From Brachybacterium halotolerans (lineage in GTDB: Bacteria; Actinomycetota; Actinomycetes; Actinomycetales; Dermabacteraceae): 64,000 nt of DNA. The position numbers were made by a program, and so were the translations under genes. The notes beneath the pieces are model-generated. The model did not search any database and was not told the origin of the DNA. It worked only from the letters and a program-made list of their open reading frames with translations. Position 1 is the stretch's first letter. Every line of letters starts with the position of its first letter. The stretch lies in the NCBI RefSeq assembly GCF_016623465.1, contig NZ_JAEDAJ010000003.1, positions 115,820 to 179,819 on the forward strand, in the 5' to 3' direction. Shown here one piece after another: positions 27,114-35,302 of this stretch.

Positions 27114-28540
27114 CAGCGCCGCTCCCGCGGCACGCGGTTGGAGACCGAGGTGAGGATCTCGTAGGGGATGGTGCCCGCGGCAGCCGCCCAGTCGTCGGCG
27201 GTCGGGACACCGGGATGGTCATCGGGGAGAGTGGGCTCCGCGGCATCGAGGTCCGCGAGGGCGGGGGCCGACGGGGCCTCGTCGCTCGTCCCGATCGACT
27301 CCGGCTCCAGCTCGGGCGCCGGCTCCTCATCGTCCCGAGGCTCCGTCGGACCGTCCGCGTCCGCCGCGGCATCCGGCTGCTGCGCGGGCTCCTGCTCCGG
27401 CTCCGGTTCCCCCTCCGTCTGCGCGGAGGCGACGAACTGCGGGGTCACGGCGACCTCGGACGCGTCGTCGTCCAGGGGCGCGAGCGCCTGGGCGGCTCCG
27501 AACAGCACGACCTCGTCTCCCGCGCGGGCCCGGGACTCCGATCCCAGGTCCACCACGATCTGGTCCATGCTGATCCGCCCGACCTGCTGGGCGCGGTGGT
27601 CGCCGTCGTCGGAGCGCACGAGCACGCTGACACCGCCGGAGGCGGCGCGCGGCAGCCCGTCGGCGTAGCCGATCGGCACCAGGCCCAGGCGGGTGGGCGC
27701 GGGGGTGGTGAAGCGGTGGCCGTAGCCGACGGTCTGCCCTGCGGGCACGTCCTTGACGAGGGCGAGCCGGCTGGTGAGCGTCAGCGCCGGGCGCAGATCC
27801 AGATCGGTGGGGACGGGCGGGTAGCCGTACAGGCCGATGCCCGGGCGCACGATGTCGCGGTGCAGGTCGCGCCGGGTGAGGGTCGCGGCGGTGTTCGCGA
27901 GGTGCTGGAGCGGGATCGGGCCCGCCTCCTCCTCGAGGGCCTCGCAGGCGGAGTCGAAGATCTCGACCTGCTGGTCGGTCATCGGGTCCTCGGGGTCGTC
28001 GGCCGCGGAGAGATGCGTCCATGCCCCGCTGAGGCGGATGAACTCGTCCTCCCTGGCGGCGGAGCCGATCGCGGCGAGCTTCGCGGGCAGGGCGCCGTTG
28101 CGTCCCATGCCGGTGTCGATCTTCACGTGGACGCGGGCGCGGCGGTCGGCCTGGCGGGCGGCGTCGGCGACCATCTTGAGCATCGCGAGGCTGCCCACGG
28201 AGATCTCGACGCCCTCGGCGACGACGGCGGGGAGGATCTCGGCGGCGGTGCGCGGCTCGTACAGCCAGCTGAAGATCGGCACCTCGATGCCGGCGCGGGA
28301 GAGCGCCAGGGCGGAGGCCGGATGGGCGACGCCCAGCCAGGTCGCTCCCCCGGCGACGGCCGCGCGGGCGGCGCTGAGCATGCCGTGCCCGTAGCCGTCG
28401 GCCTTGACCACGGCCATCAGCGCGGTGTGCTCGCGCAGCGAATCGGCGATCACACGCGTGTTGTGCGTGATCGCCGAGGTGTCCACGACGGCCCTGTTGG
28501 GCACGTGCCGAGGATCCTCTGCGGGGATCGGGATGCTCAT
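27113..28540 (-). CDS. alr: Alanine racemase with a large acidic insertion
   Basis: A 475-aa PLP enzyme that makes D-alanine for peptidoglycan. The PLP lysine K46 is in VVKADGYGHG, and the TIM barrel is complete through LVPIGYADGLPR. In the C-terminal beta domain an acidic Pro/Glu/Ala-rich segment of about 80 residues (about 364-443) separates DEVVLFG from the conserved end ADDWAAAAGTIPYEILTSVS. Family members are about 360-390 aa, so the insertion accounts for the extra length. The reading frame is uninterrupted and the flanking motifs are conserved. The ATG overlaps the nnrDE stop (ATGA). Confidence 0.94.
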   Translation of the reverse strand: MSIPIPAEDPRHVPNRAVVDTSAITHNTRVIADSLREHTALMAVVKADGYGHGMLSAARAAVAGGATWLGVAHPASALALSRAGIEVPIFSWLYEPRTAAEILPAVVAEGVEISVGSLAMLKMVADAARQADRRARVHVKIDTGMGRNGALPAKLAAIGSAAREDEFIRLSGAWTHLSAADDPEDPMTDQQVEIFDSACEALEEEAGPIPLQHLANTAATLTRRDLHRDIVRPGIGLYGYPPVPTDLDLRPALTLTSRLALVKDVPAGQTVGYGHRFTTPAPTRLGLVPIGYADGLPRAASGGVSVLVRSDDGDHRAQQVGRISMDQIVVDLGSESRARAGDEVVLFGAAQALAPLDDDASEVAVTPQFVASAQTEGEPEPEQEPAQQPDAAADADGPTEPRDDEEPAPELEPESIGTSDEAPSAPALADLDAAEPTLPDDHPGVPTADDWAAAAGTIPYEILTSVSNRVPRERR

Positions 28541-30099
28541 GCTCCTCCTGCCTCGTCGGCCGGCGGTCTCCGGTCGGCCCCGGCAAGGATAGTCGCGACG
28601 GCGCGCGGGAGGTGCTCGGCGACGTCCAGGGCGGCGATCGGAGCCGTTCCTCCGAGGGCCGCGTCACGGGCCGCGCGGCCGTGCACGAGGGCGGCGAGCG
28701 CGGCGGCGCGAGGTCCGGGCAGACCCGCCGCGAGCAGGGATCCGAGCACTCCGCCGAGCACGTCGCCGGCGCCCGCGGTGGCGAGCTGCGAGGTCGCGTC
28801 GTCCTGGCTCAGCAGGGGCTCCGAGGGGTCCGACGGGGCGATGATCGTCACAGCTCCCTTGAGCAGGACCGTCGCCCCAGTGGCCTCGGCGAGCGCGCGG
28901 GCGAGATCCGGCGCGGGCTGCTCGGGGTCGATGCCCAGCGCCCGTGCGAGCCGCGCGGCCTCCCCGGCGTGCGGGGTGAGCACGACGCCGGGGTGGAACC
29001 CGTCGAGCGCGCCGCCGTCGCCCGTGCCCACGGCGCCGAGCGCCCCTGCGTCGACGACGCCGGGCAGTCGCGTCCGCTCGTGGGGCCGGTGCCCGGTGCG
29101 CAGGTCCGCGAGGGCGCGCGCGAGGCGCGGATCGTCCTCGGGAACGCCGGAGCCGACCACGCGGGCCTGGTGCTTCCCCTCGCCCCCGACGACCTCGGGC
29201 CGACGGGCGAGCACGAGGTCGAGCACGCTGCGCGGGGCGTCCAGGCGCACCATGCCCGCTCCCGCACGGGCGGCGCCGCTGACCGAGAGCACCGCGGCAC
29301 CGGGGTAGGTCCCGGAGCCGGCGGTGATCTCGACGACGCCGCGCGAGTACTTGTCGTCCCCGCGGCCCGGGGTGGGCCAGAGCGCCGCGGCATCGTCCGT
29401 CTCCAGGCGCTCGAGGGCGGGACGCTCGGGCAGGTGCGGGCCCAGGCCGATGTCCACGAGGTGCACGGTCCCGGAGAGGTCGGCGCCGCCGGGCAGCAGC
29501 AGACCCGTCTTCACGGCCCCGAAGGTGACGGTCTCGCGGGCCGCGAGCGCACCGGGGTCGGCGGCGCCGGTCGTCGCGTCGATGCCGCTCGGCACGTCGA
29601 CCGCGAGAACGGGAGCATCCAGGTCGCGCACCGCGTCCAGCAGCTCGCGCAGCGCAGGCGAGAGTTCGGGGCGCCCTCCGATGCCGGTGATCGCGTCGAG
29701 CACGAGGGAGATCGGGCCCCGCGCGAGGAGCTCGTCGAGGCGCGTGAAGACACGCCCGCCGCTCGCGCGCAGCGCCGCGGCCCCCTCCTCGTGGTGGCGT
29801 CCGAGGACGGCGAGCGCGTCGGCGGCGACCCCGCGGCGACGCAGCAGGGCGGCGGCGAACAGGCCGTCGCCGCCGTTGTCCCCCGCCCCGGCGAGCACGA
29901 ACACGCGCGCGCCGGCGGCGGTCTGGGCCCCCGTCGGCCCCGCGCCCCTCGATCCCGCACTGCCCTCGCGCCCCCTGCGCAGATGCACGAGAGCCCGCTG
30001 CGCGAGCGCGAACGCCGCGCGCTGCATGAGCGGCTCCCCCGCCTCGAGCAGCGGGGCCTCGGCGGCGCGCACCTGGTCGGCGGTGAACGCGCGGATCAT
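28537..30099 (-). CDS. nnr: Bifunctional NAD(P)HX epimerase / ADP-dependent dehydratase
   Basis: A 520-aa fusion that repairs hydrated NAD(P)H. The N-terminal YjeF_N epimerase domain (about 1-215) has VFVLAGAGDNGGDGLFAA and LAVDVPSGIDATTG. The C-terminal ribokinase-like dehydratase domain (about 225-510) has VVLTPHAGEAARL, VLLKGAVTII and the anion-hole region TAGAGDVLGGVLG. The ATG at 30099 lies in an ATGA overlap with acpS, and the stop overlaps alr in the same way. An Ala/Gly-rich patch around residue 50 is a small insertion. Confidence 0.94.
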   Translation of the reverse strand: MIRAFTADQVRAAEAPLLEAGEPLMQRAAFALAQRALVHLRRGREGSAGSRGAGPTGAQTAAGARVFVLAGAGDNGGDGLFAAALLRRRGVAADALAVLGRHHEEGAAALRASGGRVFTRLDELLARGPISLVLDAITGIGGRPELSPALRELLDAVRDLDAPVLAVDVPSGIDATTGAADPGALAARETVTFGAVKTGLLLPGGADLSGTVHLVDIGLGPHLPERPALERLETDDAAALWPTPGRGDDKYSRGVVEITAGSGTYPGAAVLSVSGAARAGAGMVRLDAPRSVLDLVLARRPEVVGGEGKHQARVVGSGVPEDDPRLARALADLRTGHRPHERTRLPGVVDAGALGAVGTGDGGALDGFHPGVVLTPHAGEAARLARALGIDPEQPAPDLARALAEATGATVLLKGAVTIIAPSDPSEPLLSQDDATSQLATAGAGDVLGGVLGSLLAAGLPGPRAAALAALVHGRAARDAALGGTAPIAALDVAEHLPRAVATILAGADRRPPADEAGGA

Positions 30100-30530
30100 G
30101 CGGGCACCGTCCGGGGTGCTGTGCCGCGCTCGGCGACGACCACGGCGGTCGCGACGTCGGCGTCGTGGGAGAGGGAGAGGTGCAGGTGGGCGACGCCCTG
30201 GCGCTCGGCCGCGGCGAGGGTCGCCCCGGTGAGGACCAGGTAGGGCCGGCCCGCCGCCGTGCGCTCGACGGTCACGTCCTGCCACGAGTAGTCGCCGGGG
30301 GCGCCGAGCGCCTTGCCCACCGCCTCCTTCGCGGCGACGCGGGCCGCGCGCGAGGCGGGCGAGAGCCCGCGCTCGGACGGCGCGAGCAGACGATCGAGCA
30401 GGGCGGGCGTGCGAGCGGCGAGGGCGTCGAGGCGGGCGATGCCCACGACGTCGACGCCCACGCCGACGACGACGCCGTCCTCGCGCGGCGCGAAGGCGCG
30501 CGAGGACGGCGGGAGCTGTGCGGGGGTCAC
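30096..30530 (-). CDS. acpS: Holo-[acyl-carrier-protein] synthase
   Basis: A 144-aa AcpS-type phosphopantetheinyl transferase that activates acyl carrier protein. VGVGVDVVGIARL carries the Mg-binding Asp, RVAAKEAVGKALG the second acidic site and lysine, and LHLSLSHD the conserved C-terminal block. The N-terminal 18 residues are an extension. It follows glmS after 81 bp and overlaps nnrDE. Confidence 0.94.
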   Translation of the reverse strand: MTPAQLPPSSRAFAPREDGVVVGVGVDVVGIARLDALAARTPALLDRLLAPSERGLSPASRAARVAAKEAVGKALGAPGDYSWQDVTVERTAAGRPYLVLTGATLAAAERQGVAHLHLSLSHDADVATAVVVAERGTAPRTVPA

Positions 30531-30611
30531 CCCGGCAGTATCACATCGAAACGTGCGCGGGAGCGGGGCGCGAGCGAAGCGGGAGCAGGGCGGGCGCCCC
30601 CGCCCCGCGCC

Positions 30612-32480
30612 TCACTCGACGGTGACGGACTTCGCGAGGTTCCGCGGCTGGTCGACGTCCAGGCCCTTGGCGGCGGCGAGCTCGCACGCGAAGATCTGCA
30701 GCGGGATCACCGTGAGCAGGGGCGCGAACAGGGTCCGGGTCGCGGGCACGCGCAGCACCACGTCGGAGTACGGGAGCACGTCGTCGTCGCCGTCCTCGGC
30801 GATCACGAGGGTGCGGGCCCCGCGGGCGCGCACCTCCTGGATGTTCGAGACGACCTTCGAGTGCAGGGAGTCGCGGCCGCGCGGCGAGGGCACGATCACG
30901 AAGACCGGCTGCCCCTCCTCCACGAGGGCGATCGGCCCGTGCTTGAGCTCGCCGGCGGCGAAGCCCTCGGCGTGGATGTACGCGATCTCCTTGAGCTTGA
31001 GCGCACCCTCGAGGGCGGTCGGGTAGCCGACGTGGCGGCCCAGGAACAGCACGCTGGAGACGTCGGCCATGGCGCGGGCGAGGTCGCCCACCTGCTCGGC
31101 GTCGTCGAGGACGCGCTGCACCTGCGCGGGCAGCTGGTCGAGGTCCTCCATGAGCGCGGCGATCTCGTCGGGGTACAGGTTCCCGCGCACCTGCGCGAGG
31201 TAGAGGCCCAGCAGGTAGCAGGCCGTGATCTGCCCCAGGTACGCCTTGGTGGAGGCGACAGCGATCTCGGGGCCGACGTGCAGGTAGAGCGCGGCGTCGG
31301 CCTCGCGCGGGATGGTCGAGCCGTGCGTGTTGCAGATGGCCACGACCTTGGCCCCCTGCTCCTGCGCGTGGCGCATGGCCATCAGGGTGTCCATGGTCTC
31401 GCCGGACTGGGAGATCGCGACCACGAGGGTCTTCTCGGTGACGATCGGATCGCGGTAGCGGAACTCGTGGGCGAGCTCGACCTCGGTGGGGATGCGGCAC
31501 CAGTGCTCGATCGCGTACTTCGCGACGTTGCCGGCGTTCGCGGCAGTGCCGCAGGCGACGACGATGATCTTGTCGACGCTGCGCAGCACCGAGGGGTCGA
31601 TGCTCATCTCGTCGAGGTGGAGCTTCCCGGACTCGATGCGTCCGCGCAGGGTGTCGGCGACGGCGGTGGCCTGCTCGTGGATCTCCTTGGCCATGAAGGA
31701 GTCGTGGCCGGCCTTCTGCGCCGCGGTCACGTCCCACTCGATGGTGAAGCGCTTGGGCTCGGGCACGAGCTCGCCCTCGAAGGTGGTGACGACGACCTCG
31801 TCCGCGGTGACGGTGACGATCTGGTCCTGGCCGATCTCGAGGGCCTCGCGGGTGGAGTCCACGAAGGCGGCGACGTCGGAGCCCAGGAAGTTCTCGCCCT
31901 CGCCGAGGCCGACGACGAGCGGGGAGTTGCGGCGGGCGGCGACCACGCGGTCGGGGGCGTCGCGGTGCACCGCGAGGAGCGTGAAGGCGCCCTCGAGGCG
32001 GGCGACGGCCGCGCGCATCGCGTCGGTGAGGTCACCGGTGCCCTGCATCTCGCGGGCGACCAGGTGCGCCGCGACCTCGGAGTCGGTCTCGGAGCGGAAC
32101 GCGAAGCCCTCGGCCTCGAGCTCGGCGCGCAGGGCCGCGAAGTTCTCGATGATGCCGTTGTGCACGAGGGCGAGCTCGTCGTGCTTCCCGCCCAGGTGGG
32201 GGTGGGCGTTGTCGTCGGTGGGCGCGCCGTGGGTGGCCCAGCGGGTGTGGCCGATCGCGACCGGGGAGGTGGTGTCCTCCTCGCCCGCGAGCGCGTCGCG
32301 CAGGTTCTGCAGCTTCCCGGCGCGCTTGGCGACGCGCACCGAGCCGTCGTCGATCACCGCGATGCCCGCGGAGTCGTAGCCGCGGTACTCGAGGCGCGCG
32401 AGGCCTTGGAGGGCGACCTCGAGAGGACGGGGAGAGGGGGAGGCGGGGGCGGAGCCCACGTAGCCGACGATTCCACACAT
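30612..32480 (-). CDS. glmS: Glutamine-fructose-6-phosphate aminotransferase (isomerizing)
   Basis: A 622-aa glucosamine-6-phosphate synthase, the first step of UDP-GlcNAc synthesis for cell wall (and mycothiol). Cys2 of MCGIVGYVG is the N-terminal nucleophile of the glutaminase domain (1-~240). Two SIS sugar-isomerase domains follow, with VACGTAANAG, ISQSGETMDTL and the C-terminal PRNLAKSVTVE. It leads the operon glmS-acpS-nnr-alr-tsaE-tsaB-rimI. A TAGCGT hexamer 7 bases before the ATG and the lack of a ribosome-binding site suggest a leaderless transcript. No glmS ribozyme is visible, as expected outside Firmicutes. Confidence 0.97.
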   Translation of the reverse strand: MCGIVGYVGSAPASPSPRPLEVALQGLARLEYRGYDSAGIAVIDDGSVRVAKRAGKLQNLRDALAGEEDTTSPVAIGHTRWATHGAPTDDNAHPHLGGKHDELALVHNGIIENFAALRAELEAEGFAFRSETDSEVAAHLVAREMQGTGDLTDAMRAAVARLEGAFTLLAVHRDAPDRVVAARRNSPLVVGLGEGENFLGSDVAAFVDSTREALEIGQDQIVTVTADEVVVTTFEGELVPEPKRFTIEWDVTAAQKAGHDSFMAKEIHEQATAVADTLRGRIESGKLHLDEMSIDPSVLRSVDKIIVVACGTAANAGNVAKYAIEHWCRIPTEVELAHEFRYRDPIVTEKTLVVAISQSGETMDTLMAMRHAQEQGAKVVAICNTHGSTIPREADAALYLHVGPEIAVASTKAYLGQITACYLLGLYLAQVRGNLYPDEIAALMEDLDQLPAQVQRVLDDAEQVGDLARAMADVSSVLFLGRHVGYPTALEGALKLKEIAYIHAEGFAAGELKHGPIALVEEGQPVFVIVPSPRGRDSLHSKVVSNIQEVRARGARTLVIAEDGDDDVLPYSDVVLRVPATRTLFAPLLTVIPLQIFACELAAAKGLDVDQPRNLAKSVTVE

Positions 32481-32493
32481 GGCCCCGACGCTA
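32481..32493 (-). promoter_or_regulatory. Leaderless-type -10 element of the glmS operon
   Basis: TAGCGT on the minus strand (32488-32493) lies 7 bases before the glmS ATG at 32480. Confidence 0.55.
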
Positions 32494-32754
32494 GCGGGCG
32501 CGGACCCCTCGGCGCCCCCTGCGGCACGGGTCCGAGGGAGGCCTCGCTCACCTTCGCCGGGGCCCGTGCACGGCCCTGACGGGGAGTGCTCACGACCTGT
32601 CAGATTCGCGCACCGACCCCTGCGCGGTCCTGCGCGGAACGGTCATGCGGTGCCGCTCGTCCGCGTCCGTCGGGTCCCCGTGCCCCACCGTTCGCCTCCG
32701 CGACCCGGCCATTCGCGCCCGCGGGCCCCGCGGCCGATGGAACAATGGCTGACC

Positions 32755-33711
32755 ATGAGATCCCATGCGGTCCACGGATCGTTCACCCCCTTCGACGAGA
32801 TCCGCCGCGAGGACTGGGCCCGGTTGTCGGACCAGACGCCCCTCCCCCTGACCGCCGAGGACGCCGAGAAGCTGCGGGGACTGGGCGACAAGCTGGACCT
32901 CGCGGAGATCGACGCGGTCTACCGCCCCATCACGCACCTGCTCAACATCCAGGTCGGCTCCGCGCAGGAGCTGCGACGGGCGCGCAGCGGCTTCCTCCAC
33001 CAGGGCCTGCAGCGCACGCCCTACGTGATCGGCGTGGCGGGCTCGGTCGCGGTCGGCAAGTCCACGACCGGTCGTCTGCTGCGCGAGCTCATGGCGCGTC
33101 GGCCCGACACCCCGAACGTGCAGCTGGTGACGACCGACGGGTTCCTGCTGCCGACGGCGGAGCTCGAGGCCCGCGGCATCCTGCACCGCAAGGGATTCCC
33201 CGAGAGCTACGACCGCAAGGCCCTGCTGCGCTTCGTCGCGGAGGTCAAGGCGGGCACGGACCGCGTCGAGGCGCCCGTCTACTCCCACCTCGTCTACGAC
33301 ATCGTGCCCGATCAGAAGGTGGTCGTGGAGCGCCCCGACGTGCTCATCATCGAGGGGCTCAACGTGCTGCAGCCCCCGACGCCGCGCAGCGACGGCCGCC
33401 TGGGCGTCGCGGTCTCCGACTACTTCGACTTCTCCGTCTACGTCGACGCGCGCACCGAGGACATCCGCCGCTGGTACATCGAGCGCTTCCTGCGTCTGCG
33501 GCAGACGGCCTTCTCCGATCCGCGCTCCTACTTCCATCGCTACTCGCGCCTGACCGATCAGGAGGCGCGCGCGACCGCGGAGAAGATCTGGGACGACGTC
33601 AACGGCCCGAACCTCGCGGAGAACGTCGCCCCCACGCGCGGCCGCGCGGACCTCGTGCTGCGCAAGGACGCCGAGCACCGCGTGCGCAGCGTCCTGCTGC
33701 GCAGGGTCTGA
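32755..33711 (+). CDS. coaA: Type I pantothenate kinase
   Basis: A 318-aa CoaA that phosphorylates pantothenate in the first committed step of coenzyme A synthesis. The P-loop is GSVAVGKST (about 96-104), followed by VQLVTTDGFLLP and the pantothenate-site region KGFPESYD. RFLRLRQTAFSDPRSYFHRY is typical of the bacterial type I enzyme. The ATG at 32755 is preferred because AACAAT lies 8 bases before it. An in-frame ATG at 32737 would add six residues and has no ribosome-binding site. It ends in front of a strong terminator shared with glmM. Confidence 0.95.
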   Translation: MRSHAVHGSFTPFDEIRREDWARLSDQTPLPLTAEDAEKLRGLGDKLDLAEIDAVYRPITHLLNIQVGSAQELRRARSGFLHQGLQRTPYVIGVAGSVAVGKSTTGRLLRELMARRPDTPNVQLVTTDGFLLPTAELEARGILHRKGFPESYDRKALLRFVAEVKAGTDRVEAPVYSHLVYDIVPDQKVVVERPDVLIIEGLNVLQPPTPRSDGRLGVAVSDYFDFSVYVDARTEDIRRWYIERFLRLRQTAFSDPRSYFHRYSRLTDQEARATAEKIWDDVNGPNLAENVAPTRGRADLVLRKDAEHRVRSVLLRRV

Positions 33712-33731
33712 GAGCCGCGGGAGAGGACGGA

Positions 33732-33763
33732 GAAGGGGCCGACGGTTTCCCGTCGGCCCCTTC
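33732..33763. terminator. Bidirectional terminator between coaA and glmM
   Basis: A perfect 14-bp stem (33732-33745 with 33750-33763) has a TTTC loop and lies between convergent genes. Confidence 0.85.
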
Positions 33764-33765
33764 CT

Positions 33766-33798
33766 CAGACCCTCAGAGCGAACAGACCCTCAGAGCGA
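33766..33798. repeat. 17-bp tandem duplication at the glmM 3' end
   Basis: The 16-mer CAGACCCTCAGAGCGA occurs at 33766-33781 and again at 33783-33798, i.e. a 17-bp direct duplication. The second copy contains the glmM stop codon, so the duplication extends the 3' untranslated side without changing the protein. Confidence 0.85.
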
Positions 33799-35136
33799 GA
33801 GGCGCTCGCGCACGACCGCCGCGAGCTTCTCGGCGGCCGTGGTCGCGACCTCGTCGCTCGGGGCCTCGACCATCACGCGCACCACGGGCTCGGTGCCCGA
33901 GGGGCGCAGCAGCACCCGGCCGCTCTCGCCGAGCTCGGCCTCGGCCGCAGCGACCGCGTCGAGCACGCTCCGGTCGATCGAGGCACGGGCCTTGTCGACC
34001 CCCTTGACGTTGATGAGCGCCTGCGGGAGGCGGGTCATGACGTCGGCCAGCTCGCGCGCGCTGCGGCCGGTCGTGGCGATGCGCTGCAGCAGGTGCAGGG
34101 CGGTCAGCTCGCCGTCGCCGGTGGTGGCGTGCGCGGCCATGATCACGTGCCCGGACTGCTCCCCGCCCAGCGAGTAGCCGCCCAGGTTCATCTCCTCGAG
34201 CACGTAGCGGTCGCCCACGGAGGTCTGCCCGAGGGTGATCCCGTGCTCCTTCATGGCGATCTTCAGGCCCAGGTTGCTCATCACGGTGACGACGAGGACG
34301 TCGTCGTGCAGCTGCCCGCGCTCCTTGAGGTCCAGGGCGAGGATCGCCATGATCTGGTCGCCGTCGATCTCGCGGCCCTCGGCGTCGACCGCGAGGCAGC
34401 GATCGGCGTCGCCGTCGAAGGCCACGCCGACGTCCGCCCCGTGCTCGACGACGGCCGCCTGCAGCTTCTCGAGGTGCGTCGAGCCGCAGTCCTCGTTGAT
34501 CTGCTTGCCGTCGCTGCGGTCGCCGATCACGTGCACGGTCGCGCCTGCGCCGCGCAGGGCGGCGGGAGCGGTCTCGGAGGCGGCGCCGTTCGCGCAGTCG
34601 GCGACGACGGTGAGGCCGGTCAGCGGGCCGTCGAGCGTCGAGACCAGGTGCTCGACGTACTGCTCGACCGCTCCGCCGTAGTCGCGGATGGTGCCGACCT
34701 CGGTGTCCAGGGGCCGCTGCCACTGCTCGCCGAGGCGGGCCTCGATCGCGTCCTCGACCTCGTCGGGCAGCTTGGTGCCGCCGCGTGCGAAGAACTTGAT
34801 GCCGTTGTCGGCAGAGGGGTTGTGGGAGGCGGAGATCATCACGCCGAGGTCCGCGCTCGAGGTCTTCACGAGATGGGCGAGCCCGGGGGTGGGGAGGATC
34901 CCGGCGTCCTCGACGTCGACGCCCGCGGAGGCGAGGCCCGCGCACACGGCGGCGCTCAGGAAGTCGCCCGACGGGCGGGTGTCGCGGGCCACGATCGCCC
35001 GGGCGCGGGCGCCGTCGAAGGCGCCGAAGGTCGCGAGCACGTGGGCGGCGGCGACCGAGAGGTCGACCGCGAGCTCCGCGGTGATGTCCACGTTCGCGGT
35101 GCCGCGCACCCCGTCGGTGCCGAACAGTCGTGCCAC
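33790..35136 (-). CDS. glmM: Phosphoglucosamine mutase
   Basis: A 448-aa GlmM converting glucosamine-6-P to glucosamine-1-P, the step after GlmS. The phosphorylated serine is S104 in [10 protein letters not shown], the Mg-binding loop is AFDGDADR, and the sugar-specificity loop is GGEQSGH. The C-terminal phosphate-binding [12 protein letters not shown] is intact. The GTG at 35136 is chosen because GAGGAG lies 7 bases upstream and [11 protein letters not shown] is the family N-terminus; the longer open frame upstream is noise. It is divergent from the SNF2 helicase gene. Confidence 0.96.
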   Translation of the reverse strand: MARLFGTDGVRGTANVDITAELAVDLSVAAAHVLATFGAFDGARARAIVARDTRPSGDFLSAAVCAGLASAGVDVEDAGILPTPGLAHLVKTSSADLGVMISASHNPSADNGIKFFARGGTKLPDEVEDAIEARLGEQWQRPLDTEVGTIRDYGGAVEQYVEHLVSTLDGPLTGLTVVADCANGAASETAPAALRGAGATVHVIGDRSDGKQINEDCGSTHLEKLQAAVVEHGADVGVAFDGDADRCLAVDAEGREIDGDQIMAILALDLKERGQLHDDVLVVTVMSNLGLKIAMKEHGITLGQTSVGDRYVLEEMNLGGYSLGGEQSGHVIMAAHATTGDGELTALHLLQRIATTGRSARELADVMTRLPQALINVKGVDKARASIDRSVLDAVAAAEAELGESGRVLLRPSGTEPVVRVMVEAPSDEVATTAAEKLAAVVRERLSL

Positions 35137-35289
35137 AGGGGTCTCCTCGGGATGGATGCTGGAAGCCGGGTGCTGGCGCGGGGCGCCGCCCGGGCAGGGT
35201 ACCGCGATGGGCTCGCGGTCCTCTGGGCGACGCCACCGACGTGGCGCGTCGCTCGCTGTGGACGGGCACCGCCGTGCCCCGCGCGGCAG

Positions 35290-35302
35290 TAGCCTGGAGG
35301 GT
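35290..35302 (+). promoter_or_regulatory. -10 element immediately upstream of the SNF2 helicase start
   Basis: TAGCCT (35290-35295) lies 7 bases before the ATG. The intervening GGAGGG could also act as a ribosome-binding site for a transcript from further upstream, so this case is ambiguous. Confidence 0.4.

Noticed and set aside
32481-32754. A glmS ribozyme/riboswitch upstream of glmS
   Set aside because: The -10-like hexamer lies 7 bases before the ATG, leaving no room for a 5' RNA element, and no ribozyme core was recognised.
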